From: Elusimicrobiota bacterium
Lineage (GTDB): Bacteria; Elusimicrobiota; Elusimicrobia; UBA1565; UBA9628
NCBI GenBank assembly: GCA_023249645.1
Contig: JAHFCF010000011.1
Span: forward strand, 1 to 64,000
Length of the DNA: 64,000 nt
Reading direction: 5' to 3'
Position 1 is the first letter of the stretch. Each line of letters opens with the position of its first letter. Below the pieces are notes generated by a model. It ran no database searches and was not told the DNA's origin. It saw nothing but the letters and a program-made list of their open reading frames with translations. Of the stretch, positions 35,601-43,752 are shown piece by piece. The translations under genes were made by a program, and so were the position numbers.

Positions 35601-38450
35601 GTCGGCAAGGAAATCCTCGGCTCCCGGGGCGATCTCATAGGCCAAAGCGGCGATGCGCCAACGGTTGCCCTCATGCGCCTGCTCGGGAGTGTTGGGATTC
35701 TCAGGCAAAGCCCGGGCCAAAGCCTTGAGCTCGTCGCGCTGGCGCACGTAATCGGCGTTGAGAGCCTGCGCGGCCCGCTGGTTCTCCAGAAGCTGCGCAT
35801 AAAAATCTTCAAGCCGGGCCTCCCGCTCCTTTTTCGCCTTGCCCGGGAGATGATCCGAGAGCAACCGGCTGAGCAGCGGCAGTCCGGTGCGCGCCGCGTC
35901 GATGAGGAGCAGGACGTTCATCCATGGCATGGCCGGGGCCAGGACCAGGGCGAGCAGGGAAGTCCCGTAGAGGCGGAGCTCCGGCACGCTGGCGAATGCC
36001 TTTTGCGTCTCGACGAGGTCTTCGTAGACGCGCTGGCCGGCCTCGTTCAATGTGGCGTCGAGATTGAACTGCTTGAAGAGCGGATTGCCCCAGTAGAATT
36101 GGTCCTTGTTCACGGAGAATATCTCGGTCAGGGCGGCCCGAGAGGGAAGGACGACAGCGCCTCCCAGCAGCCGATGCAGCTCGGCTTCGACGCGCCGCAC
36201 GAGGTAGACGGCGTCGGTGCGGACGGTCTGAGCCTTCTGCTGGGCGGCCGCATCTTGGCCCAAGGCCGCCTTCAAATCGGCCTCGGCGGCGTCGAGCTTG
36301 ATGAGAGCATAGAGATAGTCGTTGGCGTACTGCAAAGCGGAGTTAGTCAGCTCGAAGAGGCTTTTGGCCTGCCGCAGCGAAGCCCCCAGACGCTGGACTT
36401 GAGCCGCCTCCTTCTGGCGGCCCAGATTCTCCAAGGTCACGACCAGGCTGGGAAAGACGCTGTCCAAGACCACCGCGCCGGCGCCCATACCCACGTCCAC
36501 GTTGAGGGCCTGGCGGCTCTTGCGCACCCCGGCCTCGGCTTCATCCAGCCGCAAGTGCGCGATCTGAGCCAGGGGCGAGTTCTGCGCCGAGAGGCTCAGC
36601 AGATCCTGGAGCGTTGAGACGGCGGTGCCGCTGGAAACCGGCGCTTCGGCCTGAACCGGCGCTGAGTAGGAATTGACCTGGCGCGCCCGGCCATAGAGGG
36701 CGATCTCTTCAGCGCCCGGCATGCTGCCCGGCTGAGACATCTTGTCGGAATAGCGCGAGAGCGACGCCGCGGCTCTCTCGAAGTTGTAGGCCTTGTCGCG
36801 AGCCGCCTGCACGACGTTGAGCTCGGCCACACCTTGCTCCAATTTCGGGGCCTGGATGTCTTCTCTAGACCAAAGCAGTCGCAGCGCAGAGCTGACCGCC
36901 CAATTCAGATGCACGCCGAAGCTGGGCGCGCTCACGCCATGGCCCTCCTGCCAGCCGTTCTCCATGCCGCCGCGCAGATTGGGCAGGATGTCAAAAATGG
37001 ACAGCTTCTTCAAAGCCTGCGCCAGCTGAAGCTGGCTGCCGGCCTCGCTGCTGGCCGCGAATTCCTTCTGCGACTCCAGCACCGCATCGCGCAGCTCGGC
37101 CCTCTGCGTGGCGGACTCGATGGCCAGGGAAGCCGGAAGACCATCGCGCGTCAGGTTGACGAAATCCTCGAGGACGTCGTGCTTGAGCGGGTCATCGTCC
37201 TTCTCGGCCATGATCGCCATCTTGAGAGCTTCCAGAGCGGCCTTGCGCTTGACCTGAGCCTCGATGATCCCGATAAGCGCGTCAACCCTTTGGGCCAGCC
37301 ATTTCTTGGTGCGGGCATCGGTCATGAACCCGTCGCCGGCGGCCTTGGCAAGGGCCGTCAAGTAGCGCTCATCCTCAGGCGTCACGATCCCTGAAAAATC
37401 CTTTTCCCGCCCGATGCTCGAACGCATCGACTGCTGCAGGCGGTCTCGCTGCGCCGTCAGAGCGTCCTGGCGCTTGCTCTGGGCGTTCTGGACCGATTCA
37501 GAGAGGGCCCCGGCCTTCAGGGCCGTCTCGACCAGCCGCAGCTCCAGTTCCACGCCCAACGCTTCATAAAAAAGACCGGAGTAGCGGGAAAGGACCGCTT
37601 CGATCGCTTTTTGTGCGTCCTCGGTGGCATGCAGGTAGCGCGCGTTGGCCACCCCGACCTGATACCAATCGAACAGGCCGATATCCAGCCGGAGTCGGGA
37701 TGCGATGCCCGCCTGGGTGTCCTTCTCCATCTCCACGAAGATCTTGCGCAGCGCCTGGATGAAGGCCGGAGTGCAATTCTTCTTGAATTCACGCGAGGCG
37801 TCGATGACATCTTTGCGGGCCAGCCCCAAGAGAGCCTTGCTTTCGCCGCCAGAAAAGCCCCAGGAAAGGACGTCATAGATGCCGATGCCGAAGTTTCCTG
37901 GGACGAACGGAGGCATCTCGCCGACGTCCTGAGCGACAGTCGGAGCCGAAGGGGGCGGAGGTGGAGGCGGCGGCGGAGCGCTGGGCGACTGTTTCTCCGC
38001 ACCTGAAGGACTGGGAATGACGGCAACAGCGGGAGCAGCCGGTTCTTGCTTGGGCAGGGATTTTTTACGGCTGGGGCGCAGCTTGACGCCTCCGGCTCCA
38101 GTGTCCGCGCGGCGAGCCGGGCGGACGGCATCGCTGGGCGCGGCGCTGGCACGACCGCCGTCAAAAACCGAGCCCCACTTGTCCTCAGCGGCCGGCACGG
38201 CCACGACCCCGAGGGTCGGGATCTGGGAGCCAAGGGCACGGCGCTTATTCCTGGTTGGAGTGAAAGCAGCGGCCGTCGCCGAGGATGGCTGCGGCGCAGA
38301 GACCCACTTTCCATCGAAGGCCGGCACGGCCGCGATCTCCAAGGCCGGGATCTCGGCGCTCGCCATGGATGCGCAGAGAGCCGGCCCCGCAGAATCAAGA
38401 ATCAGGGCAAAAACGATGGTCAGGGAGAGCCCTTTTCTCACTTGCTCCAT
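32607..38450 (-). CDS. Giant outer-membrane protein: TolC-like, helical and beta-rich parts in one chain
   Basis: The 1947-residue protein has a signal-like N-terminus (LSLTIVFALILDSAGPALCA). A low-complexity Pro/Ala linker with a nine-proline run lies near residue 165. Residues ~190-840 are helical, with TolC-like segments such as SPLAQIAHLRLDEAEAGVRK and FELTNSALQYANDYLYALIK. A hydrophobic patch lies near 865. An alpha-solenoid-like region (~900-1230) follows. A Gly/Tyr-rich beta-strand region (~1250-1680, e.g. YSLGVAGLFRGSYNV, YGGIGMGYAAQ) looks like a second barrel. The last ~250 residues are helical and basic. Normal TolC is ~450-500 residues. The gene is flanked by cytochrome genes and a -10 box 6 nt upstream. 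Function is unknown; a conduit for electrons or export is possible. Confidence 0.75.
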   Translation of the reverse strand: MEQVRKGLSLTIVFALILDSAGPALCASMASAEIPALEIAAVPAFDGKWVSAPQPSSATAAAFTPTRNKRRALGSQIPTLGVVAVPAAEDKWGSVFDGGRASAAPSDAVRPARRADTGAGGVKLRPSRKKSLPKQEPAAPAVAVIPSPSGAEKQSPSAPPPPPPPPPSAPTVAQDVGEMPPFVPGNFGIGIYDVLSWGFSGGESKALLGLARKDVIDASREFKKNCTPAFIQALRKIFVEMEKDTQAGIASRLRLDIGLFDWYQVGVANARYLHATEDAQKAIEAVLSRYSGLFYEALGVELELRLVETALKAGALSESVQNAQSKRQDALTAQRDRLQQSMRSSIGREKDFSGIVTPEDERYLTALAKAAGDGFMTDARTKKWLAQRVDALIGIIEAQVKRKAALEALKMAIMAEKDDDPLKHDVLEDFVNLTRDGLPASLAIESATQRAELRDAVLESQKEFAASSEAGSQLQLAQALKKLSIFDILPNLRGGMENGWQEGHGVSAPSFGVHLNWAVSSALRLLWSREDIQAPKLEQGVAELNVVQAARDKAYNFERAAASLSRYSDKMSQPGSMPGAEEIALYGRARQVNSYSAPVQAEAPVSSGTAVSTLQDLLSLSAQNSPLAQIAHLRLDEAEAGVRKSRQALNVDVGMGAGAVVLDSVFPSLVVTLENLGRQKEAAQVQRLGASLRQAKSLFELTNSALQYANDYLYALIKLDAAEADLKAALGQDAAAQQKAQTVRTDAVYLVRRVEAELHRLLGGAVVLPSRAALTEIFSVNKDQFYWGNPLFKQFNLDATLNEAGQRVYEDLVETQKAFASVPELRLYGTSLLALVLAPAMPWMNVLLLIDAARTGLPLLSRLLSDHLPGKAKKEREARLEDFYAQLLENQRAAQALNADYVRQRDELKALARALPENPNTPEQAHEGNRWRIAALAYEIAPGAEDFLADRITDLTEAGRLQEAAQLWRSSHAREKLESGGQSSRAGELLRQKLNADEKFKKKLARRILGSKDWFEAKTLFDPWVEDFHLDFGPKWGGKILRQMIKKGYVSFYEKKLKDAPEQPLIAQLKQAASKKDFCAAYELYKKQFETTLSSATATAGTDAPRPLALRISSLMRSGQNDAARDLLAAAAEQYGGAGLDFEKHYPGLKAQVTAGTFSQEAAVQAVRSGLRTKLDLPSWEDAGSRNVGRSSVRVEAPRRRWNLVPDWDFASRWSNVSISETIVDREHNMSQTLATMHEESQGAPRENRLYSFSGAMGPLGEMRFAANEAFNMTRQDLWNPLGHITPISSTPFGDSGYSVALTQRSLIPGYDLSEKAVHRMFFNGGQRSEYSLGVAGLFRGSYNVAEGTLIDDRNVLGPGTGSSRHFRSYGRLGAGGEVDKLSSALRWDMDDLYGYRPKQFSGEFNLSGRYQAELLKNRETDMFWSGTQYQNRGYHLTGRYYADTYSKDILAYSPTDSNGVPRTQGEAGYAGLRQLLVAGKYGGIGMGYAAQRDSGARAEQYRSVSYLLPAEHGQIDVINSDDRSVGPAALQAQTVAGPVLARMGVDASSYTAVLGVRDPSGSLSATGRLAMATEKSHSRAWGAGLAAADSSYQGLWADHGHDIYVSISQGDWWGGDGLGFDYRRSRYSRGERYRVKMALSNMVQPSSWEKFVPGAPLFHQLYRATADALGGLKQKTKDQIAEDLNAAPNRQELAAKSAGLMKDAASRIQKEENSLHSSALLFNDAASNMASVQEDMRRQGITPIPYTWKPAFQEFLDGLDSLIIQLRQAQDAALWERSERLENAWFAWTPKVVDLLSDVRDKYEAYRVAYREQIWAITVSGGIDKRPEEIASFNKSSQWFVDYVQSMKNEFLEMQRISKMSDKEIREELSKIYRLREESRGDATALPTAKALRFLGPSSWLPTSTDIPVIVLESRANRLLAERQRRDARQARTENRRARLAGQKQE

Positions 38451-38456
38451 AACTAA

Positions 38457-38462
38457 ATTATA
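38457..38462 (-). promoter_or_regulatory. -10 box of the giant TolC-like gene
   Basis: TATAAT on the minus strand ends exactly 6 nt before ATG 38450. The -35 region is not clear. Confidence 0.5.
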
Positions 38463-38484
38463 GCCCCGAACCTAAATTTTCCTC

Positions 38485-38568
38485 AGGGCCATTGGTCCCA
38501 AAATAGAGGGGCCAAAAGACCTAGATGAAGTAGGTCCTTTGTCCGATTTTTTAGGGCCATTGGGCCCA
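38485..38568. repeat. Two near-identical 16-bp palindromic repeats in a divergent intergenic region
   Basis: AGGGCCATTGGTCCCA (38485-38500) and AGGGCCATTGGGCCCA (38553-38568) differ at one base and are 68 bp apart. Each can fold as GGGCC-loop-GGNCC. Between them lies a further inverted repeat at 38518-38536 (GACCTA, 7 nt, TAGGTC). They occupy the gap between the giant TolC-like gene and the divergent barrel gene, where operators are expected. Confidence 0.7.
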
Positions 38569-38604
38569 GGCATAAAAACAGCCTACCACTAATACTAGTG
38601 GGTG

Positions 38605-39882
38605 ATGAGTGCGCCTACATTGAAGAAGGCGAGGACCTTCGCTCTCGTCTGGGCGGCTCTGCTCATCGGCGCGATCCTTGCGCCGGCTCGGGCAGCGCCG
38701 CGGCAGACAGCCGCGTCTCTGCCGGAGATCCACGGCAACGTGCGCATGCGGTTCTCGGACGATCGCATGGAGGGCTACGAGAGCCAACAGGCGGCATTCT
38801 TCCTGGGGATGAACGGCCGCAATGTCTTCTGGGACAAGCTCGGCTTCAATCTGGACCTCCGGGACCGCTGGAACAAGGACAGAACAGGCACGGACATTCA
38901 GAAAAAGAATTCGCTTACCGCGTATGAGGCCAATGCCACGATCAACGATCTGTTCGGCGTCCTCTCCCTGAAAGCGGGCCGCCAATACTATTACGCGGGC
39001 GACACTTCGGTCAATTTCGACGGCGGCGCCGCCGCCTTGAAAGCCGCGTCCTGGCTCTCGCTCTCCGCCTTCGGGGGACGCCCCGTGGCCACGCTCGGAC
39101 AGAGCATCGCCGATGAAGTGCGCGGCGCGGGGGTGAAATTCGGCTCCGGCCGCAGGGCCTACCTGCAGCTCGACGCCATGCAAGCCTCCTATCACAGCAC
39201 TTTTTCTCCGGATCGAGAGGTGCAGGGGACCGCATTCCTGCGGCTGGCCGCCAACGTGGACATCACGGGAAATCTCGCCTATCTCGACAACCTGCCCAAG
39301 AGCGCCTCTCTGCGGATGCTCTGCTATGTCCCGAACTGGGGGCTCACCCTCACGCCCAACTACTACAAGCACTTCTACGTGGGAGACCCGGCCTCCACCG
39401 ACCTCTCGCCCTATCGCCAGACGATCGTCACCCCCGACCGCTTCGAACGCATGGGCCTCGGCTTTTCGCAGTATTTCAAAATAGGCCTGAATGTGAGCGG
39501 CGGAGGCAATCTCACCCTGCCTGGGAATCGCCAGGATTATTACGCCTCCATCTCCGCCCCGAACCTCTTCCACACCGGACTGGAAGCCGTGACTTCCGCC
39601 AACTACGGCCGCGACCTGACCCGCTACAATCATTCCTACACGGTTTCCGCCGGCTACAGCATCACCAAGTCCTGGAAAGTGACCGTCGGCAACAGCTACT
39701 CGCAGACCAGGGACACCTACTACGGCGGCATGAGCAACTCCGACAGCCTGGTCTATTTTGGAAGCATCCGGTGGTCCCTCCGAAAGAAGCTCGATATCAC
39801 CTTCTCTCCCAGCTTCATGCCCAGCCGGAGCAACAACCCTTCCAGCACGCGCCTGGAACTCACCAACAACTGGCGCTTCTAG
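38605..39882 (+). CDS. Outer-membrane beta-barrel protein in cytochrome island
   Basis: The 425-residue protein has a signal peptide (FALVWAALLIGAILAPARA). Alternating amphipathic strands with many Tyr/Asn/Gly follow (GVLSLKAGRQYYYAGDTSV, YNHSYTVSAGYSITKSWKV). It ends with Phe (ELTNNWRF), the usual terminal signature for barrel insertion. About 18-20 strands look possible by eye. Flanking multihaem cytochromes suggest a porin like MtrB/PioB-type conduits, but no sequence match to those families is claimed. A GTG codon lies directly before the chosen ATG. Confidence 0.75.
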   Translation: MSAPTLKKARTFALVWAALLIGAILAPARAAPRQTAASLPEIHGNVRMRFSDDRMEGYESQQAAFFLGMNGRNVFWDKLGFNLDLRDRWNKDRTGTDIQKKNSLTAYEANATINDLFGVLSLKAGRQYYYAGDTSVNFDGGAAALKAASWLSLSAFGGRPVATLGQSIADEVRGAGVKFGSGRRAYLQLDAMQASYHSTFSPDREVQGTAFLRLAANVDITGNLAYLDNLPKSASLRMLCYVPNWGLTLTPNYYKHFYVGDPASTDLSPYRQTIVTPDRFERMGLGFSQYFKIGLNVSGGGNLTLPGNRQDYYASISAPNLFHTGLEAVTSANYGRDLTRYNHSYTVSAGYSITKSWKVTVGNSYSQTRDTYYGGMSNSDSLVYFGSIRWSLRKKLDITFSPSFMPSRSNNPSSTRLELTNNWRF

Positions 39883-39885
39883 ACG

Positions 39886-42800
39886 TCACTTCCGAGGCAT
39901 GGACTGCGTCTTGAGCAGACCGCGCGCGCTCGCCTCGAGCGGGACATAGAAGCTGGTCCCGACATGACAGTTCGTGCAGGGATAGACTTCCGGATGGACG
40001 TCTCCGCTGTGGTAGGTATTGGGATGACAGCTCATGCACCAGCTCCCCAGGTTGGGCGCCGAGGCATGAGGAGCGGATTTATGGCAGGAGTAGCAAGTTT
40101 CCCCGCTCAGGGGAAAATGACAGCTCACACAGTGGCCATATGTCGGCCGGACAGCCCAGGCCGCGTTGTGGTCGGCAGGCTTGAGCGTCGTATGGCTGGG
40201 GTTGGCGGCATGGCAGACGTAGCAGGTCTGGCTGCTCAAGGGGTCGTGACAGTTGGAGCAGTGGTTGTTCGTGGGATTGCCCCAGCCGGCCATATGGTCA
40301 AAGGGCTGGACGCTGGTATGGCTGGGATTGGTTTTGTGGCAGACATAGCAGGACTCTCCGCTCAACGGGACATGGCAATTGTTGCAATGCTGATTGCCGC
40401 CGGCCACGTTGCCCCAGAGAGCATTGTGCGTCGTGGGCTTGGTGGAATGTCCGGCAAGCGCTGTGTGGCAGGTGTAGCAGATCTGACCGCTCAAAGGCTC
40501 GTGGCAGTTGTTGCAATGGCTGTAGCTCGGAGTGTCCCAACCGGGCACGTGGTCCACGGGCTGGACACTCGTGTGGCTGGGATTGGTCGTGTGGCAGACG
40601 TAGCAGGTCTGGCCGCTTAAAGGCAGATGACAATTGGAGCAATGCTGGTTGCCGCCGGGCACGTTGCCCCAGAGCGCCGTGTGCGTCGTGGGCTTGGTCG
40701 AGTGCCCGGGATTCGTTTTATGGCAGGTGTAGCAGGTTTGACTGCTCAAAGGCGTGTGGCAATTGTTGCAATGGTTGTAGGTGGGAGTGTCCCAACCGGC
40801 CGCATGATCGCCAGGCACAACGGAGGTGTGACTGGAGTTGGTCTGATGGCAGGTGTAGCAGGTCTGGCTGCTCAAGGGATCGTGGCAGTTGGAACAATGG
40901 TTGTTGGTGGGGTTGCCCCAGCCGGCGACGTGATTGGAGGGCTGGGCGCTGGTATGACTGGGATTGGTTTTGTGGCAGACATAGCAGCTCTGACTGCTCA
41001 AAGGCTCGTGGCAATTGTTGCAATGCTGATTGCCGCCCGGCACATTGCCCCAGAGAGGCGTGTGCGTCGTGGGCTTGGTCGAGTGCCCAGGATTCGTCGT
41101 ATGGCAGGTGTAGCAGATCTGACCGCTCAAAGGCTCGTGGCAGTTGTTGCAGTGGTTGTAGGTGGGCGTGTCCCAGCCAGGCGTGTGGTCTACAGGCTGG
41201 ACGCTCGTGTGGCTGGGGTTGCTTGTATGGCAGACCGAACAAGGCTCTCCGCTCAAAGGCAGGTGGCAATTGGAGCAATGCTGATTGCCGCCGGACACGT
41301 TGCCCCAGAGCGCCGTGTGCGTCGTGGGCTTGGTGGAATGCCCGGCAAGCGCCGTGTGGCAGGTATAGCAGATCTGACCGCTCAAAGGCAGATGGCAGTT
41401 GTTGCAATGGTTGTAGCTGGGGCTGGCCCAGCCAGTCGCATGGTCCACCGGCTTGACGCTGGTGTGACTGGGATTGGTTTTATGGCAGACGTAGCAAGGT
41501 TCGCCGCTTAAGGGCAGGTGGCAATTGGAGCAATGCTGATTGCCGCCGGACACGTTGCCCCAGACCGGCGTGTGCGTCGTGGGACGGGTCGAGTGCCCAG
41601 GGTTCGTTTTATGGCAGGTGTAGCAAGTTTGACTGCTCAAAGGCTCATGGCAGTTGTTGCAATGGTTGTAGCTGGGGCTGGCCCAGCCGGCCGCATGGTT
41701 GGAGGGCGTCACAGCCGCGTGGCTGGAGTTGTTCTTATGGCAGGTGTAGCAGGTCTGGCTGCTCAAGGGCTCATGGCAATTCGCGCAATGGCCGTAGCCG
41801 GGAGTTCCCCAACCGGCGACATGATCGACGGGCTGGGCGGTGGCATGGCTGGGGTTGCTCTTATGGCAGACAAAGCAGGGCTCGTTGCTCAAGGGCTCAT
41901 GACAATTGGAGCAATGCTGATTGCCTCCCGGCACGTTGCCCCAGAGAGCCGTATGCGTGGTGGGCTTGGTCGAGTGCCCTGAGAGCGTTTTATGGCAGAC
42001 ATAGCACGGCTCGTTGCTCAACGGCTCGTGGCAGTTGTTGCAATGGTTGTAGCTGGGGCTGGCCCAGCCCACGACATGGGTGACGGGCTGCACGCTCGAG
42101 TGGCTGGGATTGCTTTTATGGCACACGGAGCAGGGCTCTCCGCTCAAAGGCTCGTGGCAATTGGAACAATGCTGGTTGCCTCCGGGCACATTGCCCCAAA
42201 CAGATGTGTGGGTAGGCGGTTTTTTAGCGTGAGCGCCCAGCGCCTTATGGCAGGTGTAGCAGGTCTGACTGCTCAAAGGCTCATGGCAATTGGAGCAGTG
42301 ATTCAAGGATGGAAGGCCCCAGCCGGCAGTATGGGTGACCGGCTTGACGGCGGCATGGCTGGGATTGGTTTTGTGGCAGACGTAGCACGGCTCGTTGCTC
42401 AGCGGCTCGTGGCAGTTGGAGCAATGCTGGTTGCCCCCGGACACATTGCCCCAGACGGCGTTGTGGCTGGCGGGCTTGGAGGCATGACCCTTCAGTGTTT
42501 TATGACAGAAGTAGCACATCTCGCCGCTGAGAGGCAGATGGCAGCTCGCGCAATGCCTGTTGGTCGGATTGCCCCAGCCGGGCGTGTGCGTCGATTGAGG
42601 CGCGGTATCGTGCGCCGCCACCTTGTGGCATTGCCAGCATTCGGTTTTCGACAAGGGGACGTGGCAATACGTGCAATGGCGGTTGTTGGGATTGCCCCAC
42701 CAGACCTTGACCTTATGAGTGATCGGCAGATTCTGATGCCCCTGGACCTCCTTATGGCAGCGGAAGCAGGTGCTGGACTCCAGCGGGATATGGCAGTAGA

Positions 42801-42945
42801 CGCAGTGCCTGTTGATCGGGGATTTCCAGCTCGCGACATGCGGCACGGGATATTCGTATTGCTGCGACTCAGGCTCGGCCCAGAGCGTTCCCGCGGACAA
42901 CAGCAGAAGTCCCGCCAAAGCTGCACGGCCAAGCCCGCTGGTCAT
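39886..42945 (-). CDS. Tandem-repeat multihaem c-type cytochrome with 46 CXXCH motifs
   Basis: The 1019-residue protein has a signal peptide (LGRAALAGLLLLSAGTLWA) and then 22 tandem units of ~40-45 residues. Each unit holds two CXXCH motifs: HCxNCHxPLS followed about 10 residues later by CYxCH. Two single motifs follow (CMSCH, CTNCH), 46 in all. Each unit also carries spare histidines in SH or GH and in THT or DHV, suitable as distal ligands for bis-His haem. Units alternate between a GGNQHC type and a YNHC/NNHC type. There is no lipobox and no membrane helix after the signal. The density is one haem per ~22 residues. It is convergent with the barrel gene. ATG 42945 is chosen because a strong promoter lies directly upstream. 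A role as an electron wire or store is inferred. Confidence 0.92.
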   Translation of the reverse strand: MTSGLGRAALAGLLLLSAGTLWAEPESQQYEYPVPHVASWKSPINRHCVYCHIPLESSTCFRCHKEVQGHQNLPITHKVKVWWGNPNNRHCTYCHVPLSKTECWQCHKVAAHDTAPQSTHTPGWGNPTNRHCASCHLPLSGEMCYFCHKTLKGHASKPASHNAVWGNVSGGNQHCSNCHEPLSNEPCYVCHKTNPSHAAVKPVTHTAGWGLPSLNHCSNCHEPLSSQTCYTCHKALGAHAKKPPTHTSVWGNVPGGNQHCSNCHEPLSGEPCSVCHKSNPSHSSVQPVTHVVGWASPSYNHCNNCHEPLSNEPCYVCHKTLSGHSTKPTTHTALWGNVPGGNQHCSNCHEPLSNEPCFVCHKSNPSHATAQPVDHVAGWGTPGYGHCANCHEPLSSQTCYTCHKNNSSHAAVTPSNHAAGWASPSYNHCNNCHEPLSSQTCYTCHKTNPGHSTRPTTHTPVWGNVSGGNQHCSNCHLPLSGEPCYVCHKTNPSHTSVKPVDHATGWASPSYNHCNNCHLPLSGQICYTCHTALAGHSTKPTTHTALWGNVSGGNQHCSNCHLPLSGEPCSVCHTSNPSHTSVQPVDHTPGWDTPTYNHCNNCHEPLSGQICYTCHTTNPGHSTKPTTHTPLWGNVPGGNQHCNNCHEPLSSQSCYVCHKTNPSHTSAQPSNHVAGWGNPTNNHCSNCHDPLSSQTCYTCHQTNSSHTSVVPGDHAAGWDTPTYNHCNNCHTPLSSQTCYTCHKTNPGHSTKPTTHTALWGNVPGGNQHCSNCHLPLSGQTCYVCHTTNPSHTSVQPVDHVPGWDTPSYSHCNNCHEPLSGQICYTCHTALAGHSTKPTTHNALWGNVAGGNQHCNNCHVPLSGESCYVCHKTNPSHTSVQPFDHMAGWGNPTNNHCSNCHDPLSSQTCYVCHAANPSHTTLKPADHNAAWAVRPTYGHCVSCHFPLSGETCYSCHKSAPHASAPNLGSWCMSCHPNTYHSGDVHPEVYPCTNCHVGTSFYVPLEASARGLLKTQSMPRK
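39950..42830 (-). repeat. Coding tandem repeats of the 46-haem cytochrome
   Basis: The DNA repeats with a unit of about 125-135 bp, one dihaem module each. The most similar stretches are in the first two thirds of the interval (40200-42400), where phrases such as tggcagttgttgcaatggttgta recur, given here only as a class of motif. Unit types follow the order BABABAA-BABABAA-BABAA after three N-terminal divergent units, pointing to duplication of seven-unit blocks. Confidence 0.85.
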
Positions 42946-42954
42946 GACCTTGTA

Positions 42955-42983
42955 TATATAGGTCCAAAAGTTGGTTTTGTCAA
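42955..42983 (-). promoter_or_regulatory. Strong promoter of the 46-haem cytochrome
   Basis: On the minus strand, TTGACA (42978-42983) and TATATA (42955-42960) are exactly 17 bp apart. The ATG at 42945 lies 9 nt past the -10, giving a predicted leader of only a few bases. It is the best sigma70-type match in the window. Confidence 0.8.
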
Positions 42984-43050
42984 GACTTCTTGCGAGACTG
43001 ATTGTAATATTTTGTATTTTATTCATACCATATTTGCCCAAGGAGATCCT

Positions 43051-43752
43051 ATGAATAGATTCCAGGCGGCTGTTGGATTTTTTCTGGCATTGGCAACACC
43101 CGTGCAGGCGGCATCGTCCGTGACTATTTCAGGCACCGTGAAGGAGACCTTTGATTCCGGGGGATACACCTATGTGCAGGTGGCCACCCCAAGCGGCTCG
43201 GAGTGGGTGGCCGTGCCGCCGACCCAGCTGAGTGTGGGCCAGGCCGTGTCCGTCAAGCCCCAGATGGAGATGCGCGATTTCAAAAGCTCCACTTTGAAGC
43301 GGACTTTCGCGCATATTTATTTCGCCGAAAGCCTCGCGCCCCAGGCCCCAGCCCCGGCATCACCTCCGAAGAAGATCCTGCCGCCCACGCACCAAGGCTC
43401 CGGCTCCCATGCCCAGGCCCCCGTGGCCGGTCTGCGCGTGTCCAAGGCCGCGGCTGCCGATGCAGCGACCATCGCCGAACTCTATGCCCGCCGCGGCGAA
43501 CTCGAAGGAAAGACGGTCTGCGTGCGCGCGCAGGTGACCAAGGTCTCCCCGCAGATCATGGACAGAAACTGGATCCATCTGCAGGACGGAACCGGAGATC
43601 CGCGCGACGGCTCCCACGATCTGACGGTCACCTCGAAGGCTCTGCCCGCGGTCAAGGACATCGTGACGATGCGCGGCGTGCTGCGCAAGGATAAGGACTT
43701 CGGCTCGGGGTACAGATACGCCGTCTTGATCGAGGAGGCCAAACTCCAGTGA
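43051..43752 (+). CDS. NrfJ-like OB-fold protein, two domains
   Basis: The 233-residue protein has a signal peptide (AAVGFFLALATPVQA). An NrfJ-like small OB fold follows (SGTVKETFDSGGYTYVQVAT, then MRDFKSSTLKRTFAHIYF) at residues ~25-90. A Pro-rich linker leads to a second OB fold near 140-230 (GKTVCVRAQVTKVSPQIMD, NWIHLQDGTGD). NrfJ-type domains often lie beside nitrite-reductase or other multihaem cytochrome genes. The ribosome site AGGAG at 43041-43045 fixes the start. Its stop overlaps the GTG start of the 15-motif cytochrome (GTGA). Confidence 0.8.
   Translation: MNRFQAAVGFFLALATPVQAASSVTISGTVKETFDSGGYTYVQVATPSGSEWVAVPPTQLSVGQAVSVKPQMEMRDFKSSTLKRTFAHIYFAESLAPQAPAPASPPKKILPPTHQGSGSHAQAPVAGLRVSKAAAADAATIAELYARRGELEGKTVCVRAQVTKVSPQIMDRNWIHLQDGTGDPRDGSHDLTVTSKALPAVKDIVTMRGVLRKDKDFGSGYRYAVLIEEAKLQ

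Noticed and set aside
32607-38450. Splitting the 1947-residue frame into several genes
   Set aside because: The frame is uninterrupted, no internal ribosome site with a signal peptide is evident, and codon use is even. It is kept as one gene.
39964-41982. Several plus-strand frames of repetitive Gly/Val/Ala protein across the cytochrome
   Set aside because: They are antisense to the tandem CXXCH repeats. The minus frame has a signal peptide, a strong promoter and conserved haem motifs.
39950-42830. CRISPR-like array
   Set aside because: The repeats are long, in frame, coding throughout and without unique spacers.
41992-43050. N-terminal extension of the NrfJ-like protein
   Set aside because: The extension is antisense to cytochrome repeats. 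ATG 43051 has a ribosome site and signal peptide.
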